This document shows positions 24,646 to 28,758 of a stretch of 28,758 bases of DNA, one piece after another. The stretch is taken from positions 1-28,758 of the forward strand of contig JANNWS010000154.1 in assembly GCA_031408575.1 (NCBI GenBank), written 5' to 3'. The stretch is from Aliitabrizicola sp031408575 (lineage in GTDB: Bacteria; Pseudomonadota; Alphaproteobacteria; Rhodobacterales; Rhodobacteraceae). The translations under genes were made by a program, and so were the position numbers. How positions within the stretch are numbered: position 1 is the first letter of the stretch; each line of letters starts with the position of its first letter. The notes below the pieces were generated by a model. The model did not search any database and was not told the DNA's origin. It saw only the letters and a list, made by a program, of their open reading frames with translations.

Positions 24646-26298
24646 ATGACCGCTCCTGTGCCACCCGGTTTCCTGCGCTCTTTCACCGCGCTTGGCCTGA
24701 TCCTTGGAACGCTCTTTTTCGCCGCCTCGCTGACGCCCAGCCTGGTGCCGCGCCACCTTGTGGTGCAGGGCGTGCTCAGCGGGGTCTGCCTTGCGGCGGG
24801 CTATGGTCTGGGGGTGGCGCTGCGTGCGCTCTGGCTGTCGTTGAAGCTTCCGGTGCCGAACGGACGGCTGTTGCGGACGGGCCAGTTGGCGGCCATCGGC
24901 GTTTGTGCCATGGCGGCGGCCGGTGCGTTGTGGATGGCGTCGGGCTGGCAGAACACGTTGCGCGGCCTGATGGATCTGCCGCCGGTCGAAGGGTCAAGGC
25001 CGATTACTATTGCGGCGACTGCGCTGGTGGTCTTTGTCGTGTTCCTGCTGATCGGGCGGCTGTTTCGGGCCATCCTGCGCCGCCTGTCTGCACGCCTCGC
25101 ACGCCGCGTGCCGGGGCCGCTTGCGGCCATCGGGGCGCTGATCCTGACGGCGATGCTGTTCTGGACGATCGGGAACGGCGTGATCGCCCGACCTGCGCTG
25201 AAGGCGCTCGATGCGTCCTATGCCGCCTTTGATGCGCTGATCGAGGATGGTGTGCCACAGCCGACCGATCCGTTGAAAACCGGCGCGCCGGGATCGCTCT
25301 TGTCTTGGGACGGCCTTGGCCGCGCGGGCCGCGAGGTCATCGCCGCCGGTCCCGACCGCGCCAAGATCGAGGCGATGACGGGCGGTGCGGCGCTGGAACC
25401 GCTGCGCGTCTATGTCGGCCTCAACTCCGCGTCAGAGGTGGAAGAACGCGCGCAGCTTGCGCTGAACGAACTGATCCGGATCGGCGCATTCGAGCGTGCG
25501 AACCTTGTCATCGTCACCCCCACCGGCACCGGCTGGGTCGATCCGGAAAGCCAGACTGCGCTGGAATATGTTCTGCGCGGCGATGTGGCCAGCGTATCGG
25601 TGCAGTATTCCTACCTTGCCAGTTGGCTGGCCCTGATGGTTGACCCGGAATACGGCATCGAAACTGCCCGCGCCGTGTTCGCCGCCGTCTACAATCACTG
25701 GCATGGCTTGCCGCGCGACACGCGCCCGCGGCTTTACCTGCATGGCCTGAGCCTTGGGTCGTTCAACTCGGACCTCAGCCACGATCTGCATCAGGTGATT
25801 GGCGATCCGTATCAGGGCGCGCTTTGGGCCGGGCCGCCGTTCCCAAGCCGCACCTGGACCAACGTCACGCGCACCCGCAACCCCGGAACGCCCGCGTGGT
25901 TGCCCGAATTCCGCGACGGGTCGGTGATCCGGTTCACCTCGCAGGACAACAAGCTGGATGATGCGCCCGCGCCCTGGGGGCCGTACCGGATCATCTACCT
26001 GCAGTATGCCAGCGATGCGGTTACGTTCTTTGATCCGGCGGCGCTATGGCGCAAGCCAGAGTGGATGGATGCACCTGTCGGCCCCGATGTCAGCCCCGAA
26101 TTCGTCTGGGTGCCGGTGGTGACCTTCCTTCAACTGGGCATCGACATCATGCTTGCCACTCAGACGCCGCTTGGGCATGGGCATGTCTACAAGTTCGATC
26201 ACTACCTTGACAGTTGGGCCTCACTTACAGACGCCCCCGGCTGGACCACCGACGGTCTGACCGCGCTGAAGGCAAAGATAGCGGCCGAGCGGAAGTAG
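24646..26298 (+). CDS. Membrane-anchored alpha/beta-hydrolase (Abhydrolase_9 type)
   Basis: 550 residues. Four or five hydrophobic segments lie in the first 190 residues (GLILGTLFFAASLTPSLVPR, then GVLSGVCLAAGYGLGVALRA, IGVCAMAAAGALWMASG, ATALVVFVVFLLIGRLF, LAAIGALILTAMLFWTIGNG). The C-terminal part is a hydrolase with the nucleophile elbow GLSLG (S369 in LYLHGLSLGSFNSDL) and a probable late acid/His pair near QDNKLDD and HGHVYKFDHY. This two-part plan matches Abhydrolase_9 with its dedicated N-terminal membrane domain. Its substrate is unknown; a lipid or cell-envelope ester is plausible. The gene starts 188 bases after the baeRF gene, with AAGGA about a dozen bases before the ATG. Confidence 0.85.
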   Translation: MTAPVPPGFLRSFTALGLILGTLFFAASLTPSLVPRHLVVQGVLSGVCLAAGYGLGVALRALWLSLKLPVPNGRLLRTGQLAAIGVCAMAAAGALWMASGWQNTLRGLMDLPPVEGSRPITIAATALVVFVVFLLIGRLFRAILRRLSARLARRVPGPLAAIGALILTAMLFWTIGNGVIARPALKALDASYAAFDALIEDGVPQPTDPLKTGAPGSLLSWDGLGRAGREVIAAGPDRAKIEAMTGGAALEPLRVYVGLNSASEVEERAQLALNELIRIGAFERANLVIVTPTGTGWVDPESQTALEYVLRGDVASVSVQYSYLASWLALMVDPEYGIETARAVFAAVYNHWHGLPRDTRPRLYLHGLSLGSFNSDLSHDLHQVIGDPYQGALWAGPPFPSRTWTNVTRTRNPGTPAWLPEFRDGSVIRFTSQDNKLDDAPAPWGPYRIIYLQYASDAVTFFDPAALWRKPEWMDAPVGPDVSPEFVWVPVVTFLQLGIDIMLATQTPLGHGHVYKFDHYLDSWASLTDAPGWTTDGLTALKAKIAAERK

Positions 26299-26344
26299 TC
26301 AAATCGAGGCGGGATCACGTCAGGCAAGCCGCGCGGACATTCCC

Positions 26345-26365
26345 CGCCCGGCCATCAGCCGGGCG
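26345..26365. terminator. Terminator-like hairpin between converging hydrolase and OmpA genes
   Basis: Arms CGCCCGGC (26345-26352) and GCCGGGCG (26358-26365) surround CATCA. It lies between the two stop codons (26298 plus, 26416 minus). A T-rich stretch starts about ten bases beyond on the plus strand (CTTTTGTTTT). Confidence 0.55.
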
Positions 26366-26415
26366 TTCGATTCCGCTTTTGTTTTGGCCAGCCGCTGATT
26401 TGCGCCTGACCGGGT

Positions 26416-28392
26416 TCAGCTTTCATTAACCAGCCAGGTCACCCGCCGCAGCGCCACGCGGCGATTGGCTGGCTCATCCACAGTGGTCGCCACCTTCAGA
26501 TAGCGCTCGCCATAGCCCTGCACGACCATGTTTTCAGCCGGCACGCCAAAAATCTCGGTCAGCGCCAGCGCCACCGACTCGGCCCGACGGTCGGACAGCG
26601 CAAGATTGGACGCAGCACCGCCCACCGCATCGGTATGGCCCTCGATCAGGAACAGCTCGCGCGGATTGTCATCGATCAGGTCGTTCATCAATGCCGCGAT
26701 CCGCGACAGTTTTGCCGCTTCTTCCGGCCGGATCGCACTGGACCCGGTGGCGAATGTGATCGGCCTCGCGGTCAGTTCAGGCGCCAGATCGCGCAGCTCG
26801 CGGATATCGCGCACCTGCGCGAGACTGAAGTTGCGGCCAAGATCGGCGTCTTCGGCATCGTCCAGCAGCGCGCGGACAAGTACCGGATCGCTGTCATCGA
26901 CAAAACGCAACTCGCGCACGCGGGGGCGCGGCAGGTCCGAAACCACCACCGGACGGTAGTATTGCGTGTCGTCGATGATCTGCACGCGACGACCATCGCG
27001 GTTCACCCGGTCACGGCGCAGAACACGCCCCGTGGCATCGCGAACGGTCACGATTTGGGTGCCATCCGGGCGCTCGAGCGTGGTCAGGGTCGATCCATCA
27101 TTATAGCGCTGGGTCGTTTCGACCACGCCGGGCGCGCGCAGATTTGCGTTGTCATCCTTCCAGATCGCAAGGTCGCCGTCGCCACGATCGACCACCACAC
27201 GGTCGCCGGAATTCGCGACCACCCGATTGTTGTTGATCAGCATCCCGACAGCAACCGCGCCAAGCGCCAGCAGGCCGGCCTTTTCCAGATCCGACAGCTT
27301 GTCTTTCTTGGGTGCTTCGGTTGGTGCGGCAGTGTTCAGTGTCGTTGCAAAATCCTGCGTGCTGTTGCGCGCCTGATCCGCCCCCAATGTTTGCGTGGTG
27401 GTATCCGCTGCCGCAGGGACCGCTCCGCCGGACAAGATTGCGTCGAGCGCGGTGGCGGCATTGCCTGCAGCTGCGGGCGCCGTCTCGCTGGCCGTGGCTG
27501 CGGCTGGGGCCGGCGTCGTGGCCTGCGACAGCGTATCCACAGCGGCGGCAACATCGGGATCGGCCATCATCGTCTCAAGCACCGCTTCCTGTTCGGGCGT
27601 CGGCGCGGGTTGGGGGTCAGCCACGGGTGCCGGCGTCGGCTCGACGGTAGCGGGCGCTTCGGGAGCCACGGCAGGATCGGCCGGCGCAGCGGTGCCAGCA
27701 CCCTCGCCGGCGGGCGCTTCGACCGCCTCTGCTGCGGGGGCGTCCGGGACGGTTGCTTCTGGCTCTACCACCGGTGCCGATTCGGTTTCTGGCGCTGCTT
27801 GGGCGGCATCAGGGGCCGGTGCAGCGGGCGCTTCTTCAACGGGTGGTGCAGGAGCGGCCTCGGCCTCAGCGGCGGCAGCTTCGGGGGCGGCTTCGGGCAC
27901 AACCACTTCCGGAGCGACAGCTTCGGGGGCGGGTTCAGGCGCGACCGCTTCCGGAGCGGCAGCTTCGGGGGCGGCAGCTTCGGGGGCGGCTTCGGGCACA
28001 ACCGCTGCCGGAGCGACCGCTTCGGGGGCAGGTTCAGGCGCGATCTCGGGTATTGCTTCCGGCGTTCCTTCGGGGACCGCTTCCGGCACGGCTTCAGGAT
28101 CAGCTTCCGGGGTTTCCTCTGGTATTACTTCAGGCACCACTTCGGGCGTCACTTCCGGCACAATCTCGGGAACAACCGCAGGTGCCGGAACCTCGACAGG
28201 GCATTCGGGCAATGTGCGGTCTTCGGCGCAGGTCTGAACCCGCCACAAAAGGTCCGTGCAGACCCCCGTTGCATCCACGCAGGCGGTGGGCCGCAACGTT
28301 CCGACAAAGCCCTGCGCGGCAAGTGCGCCGGGCTGCAAAAGCGACAATGAGACGGAAAGCGCCGTCGTTGCTTTGAGAATGGAGCGTGTCAT
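26416..28392 (-). CDS. OmpA-family envelope protein with long Pro/Ala/Glu-rich region
   Basis: 658 residues from the ATG at 28392 (MTRSILKATTALSVSLSLL, a signal peptide cleaved near residue 26); an ATG at 28413 would add seven residues. After a short cysteine-containing segment (ACVDATGVCTDLLWRVQTC) comes a low-complexity region at about 65-345 built of PE(V/A/T)xPE-like units. A hydrophobic stretch (GLLALGAVAVGMLINNN, near 378-394) and a repeat-like beta-rich part (YNDGSTLTTLERPDGTQIVT) follow. The C-terminal OmpA domain (about 545-650) has ITFATGSSAI, FLIEGHTDAVGGAASNLALS and RRAES for peptidoglycan binding. It likely links the outer membrane to the cell wall. The repeat region is prone to length variation. 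Confidence 0.9.
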   Translation of the reverse strand: MTRSILKATTALSVSLSLLQPGALAAQGFVGTLRPTACVDATGVCTDLLWRVQTCAEDRTLPECPVEVPAPAVVPEIVPEVTPEVVPEVIPEETPEADPEAVPEAVPEGTPEAIPEIAPEPAPEAVAPAAVVPEAAPEAAAPEAAAPEAVAPEPAPEAVAPEVVVPEAAPEAAAAEAEAAPAPPVEEAPAAPAPDAAQAAPETESAPVVEPEATVPDAPAAEAVEAPAGEGAGTAAPADPAVAPEAPATVEPTPAPVADPQPAPTPEQEAVLETMMADPDVAAAVDTLSQATTPAPAAATASETAPAAAGNAATALDAILSGGAVPAAADTTTQTLGADQARNSTQDFATTLNTAAPTEAPKKDKLSDLEKAGLLALGAVAVGMLINNNRVVANSGDRVVVDRGDGDLAIWKDDNANLRAPGVVETTQRYNDGSTLTTLERPDGTQIVTVRDATGRVLRRDRVNRDGRRVQIIDDTQYYRPVVVSDLPRPRVRELRFVDDSDPVLVRALLDDAEDADLGRNFSLAQVRDIRELRDLAPELTARPITFATGSSAIRPEEAAKLSRIAALMNDLIDDNPRELFLIEGHTDAVGGAASNLALSDRRAESVALALTEIFGVPAENMVVQGYGERYLKVATTVDEPANRRVALRRVTWLVNES

Positions 28393-28449
28393 CAAGGTGT
28401 CGCGACTTTCCATGAACCTGTCCCACCGGTGAGACTTGTCACCATAACG

Positions 28450-28477
28450 CATATACCGATGCCTTTGTTCCAGTGAA
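28450..28477 (-). promoter_or_regulatory. Possible promoter of the OmpA-family gene
   Basis: On the minus strand TTCACT (28472-28477) and TATATG (28450-28455) are separated by 16 bases, each matching four of six consensus positions. They lie about 60 bases before the OmpA-family start, inside the divergent gap shared with the patatin gene. Confidence 0.3.
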
Positions 28478-28597
28478 CCTGTCGTGAACCCCGAGCCTGT
28501 CGCAAACAGTCGCAGGTTGCCGCCGGGGTCGGGGCAGACTACGTTTGCTCCCAAAGCCACTAAAACGCTCGCCCCCTGTCCAGCGCCGGAGATGCCG

Positions 28598-28758
28598 ATG
28601 CCCAAACCAAATACATCCGCCCCCAAGCCGATCAACCTTGCGCTTCAGGGCGGCGGGTCGCATGGCGCGCTGACCTGGGGCGTGCTCGACCGCCTGCTGG
28701 AGGATGACCGCCTTGCAATCCGCGGGATCAGCGGCACCAGCGCGGGGGCGATGAATGC
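28598..28758 (+). CDS. Patatin-like phospholipase, 3' part outside window
   Basis: 53 codons are visible, open to the window edge. The ATG at 28598 has GGAG six bases upstream; an ATG at 28592 abuts that site and is less likely. The N-terminus has the patatin oxyanion loop in NLALQGGGSHGALTWGVLDR and the nucleophile elbow GISGTSAGAMNA (GxSxG). Patatin-like proteins are Ser/Asp-dyad lipid acyl hydrolases; the Asp lies beyond the window. It is divergent from the OmpA-family gene with about 205 bases between starts. Confidence 0.88.
   Translation, partial: MPKPNTSAPKPINLALQGGGSHGALTWGVLDRLLEDDRLAIRGISGTSAGAMN

Noticed and set aside
27880..28150. Possible CRISPR-like or regulatory tandem repeat
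   Set aside because: Repeat units are short, degenerate and in frame, coding for PEA/PEV units; there are no unique spacers of even length.
26635..28350. 571-codon Gly/Arg-rich and 280-codon Ala/Gly/Ser-rich plus-strand frames
   Set aside because: They come from the Pro/Ala/Glu repeat of the OmpA-family gene read in antisense; the sense frame has a signal peptide and OmpA domain.

Overview
The window is high-GC bacterial DNA with tightly packed operons, ATGA/TGATG stop-start overlaps, GTG and TTG starts, and gene families (carnitine-type BKACE cluster, OmpA with a Pro/Ala/Glu-rich linker, HisJ-type ABC systems) that together suggest an alphaproteobacterium of the Rhodobacteraceae/Paracoccaceae type. 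This placement rests on gene content and style; no rRNA or other marker is present. No tRNA, rRNA, CRISPR array, insertion sequence or phage gene was found.

Region 1 (1-7238): a minus-strand operon for carnitine-type quaternary amine breakdown, read right to left: BKACE-type 3-dehydrocarnitine cleavage enzyme, lipocalin lipoprotein, L-carnitine dehydrogenase fused to a hotdog thioesterase, acyl-CoA dehydrogenase, then a 334-base gap with hairpins and an NDP-forming acyl-CoA ligase that runs off the left edge. A GlxA/CdhR-type AraC activator is divergent. The inferred route is carnitine -> 3-dehydrocarnitine -> (with acetyl-CoA) betainyl-CoA + acetoacetate -> glycine betaine. The ligase and acyl-CoA dehydrogenase could feed gamma-butyrobetaine into the route.

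Region 2 (7269-17344): a small cupin and a complete HisJ/ArgT-type polar amino acid ABC importer on the minus strand. Divergent from it is a TetR regulator followed by an AruH-like aminotransferase and an AruI-like ThDP decarboxylase in one translationally overlapping unit. After two perfect or near-perfect palindromes come a class III aminotransferase and a glutamine synthetase-family ligase. The region looks like uptake and transaminase-route breakdown of arginine or another guanidino/amino compound, with an unexplained second half.

Region 3 (17479-21580): a NarL-type response regulator divergent from a large hybrid histidine kinase (PAS, HisKA, HATPase, receiver, HPt), then a convergent two-domain CbiX/SirB-like chelatase whose 3' end overlaps the kinase gene.

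Region 4 (21850-28758): a PuuB-like FAD amine oxidase, a baeRF-family (release-factor-like) protein with a TTG start, a membrane-anchored alpha/beta-hydrolase (Abhydrolase_9 type), a large OmpA-family envelope protein, and the start of a patatin-like phospholipase that runs off the right edge.

The best candidates for undescribed biology are the AruH/AruI - class III aminotransferase - glutamine synthetase set with its importer, and the lipocalin built into the carnitine operon.
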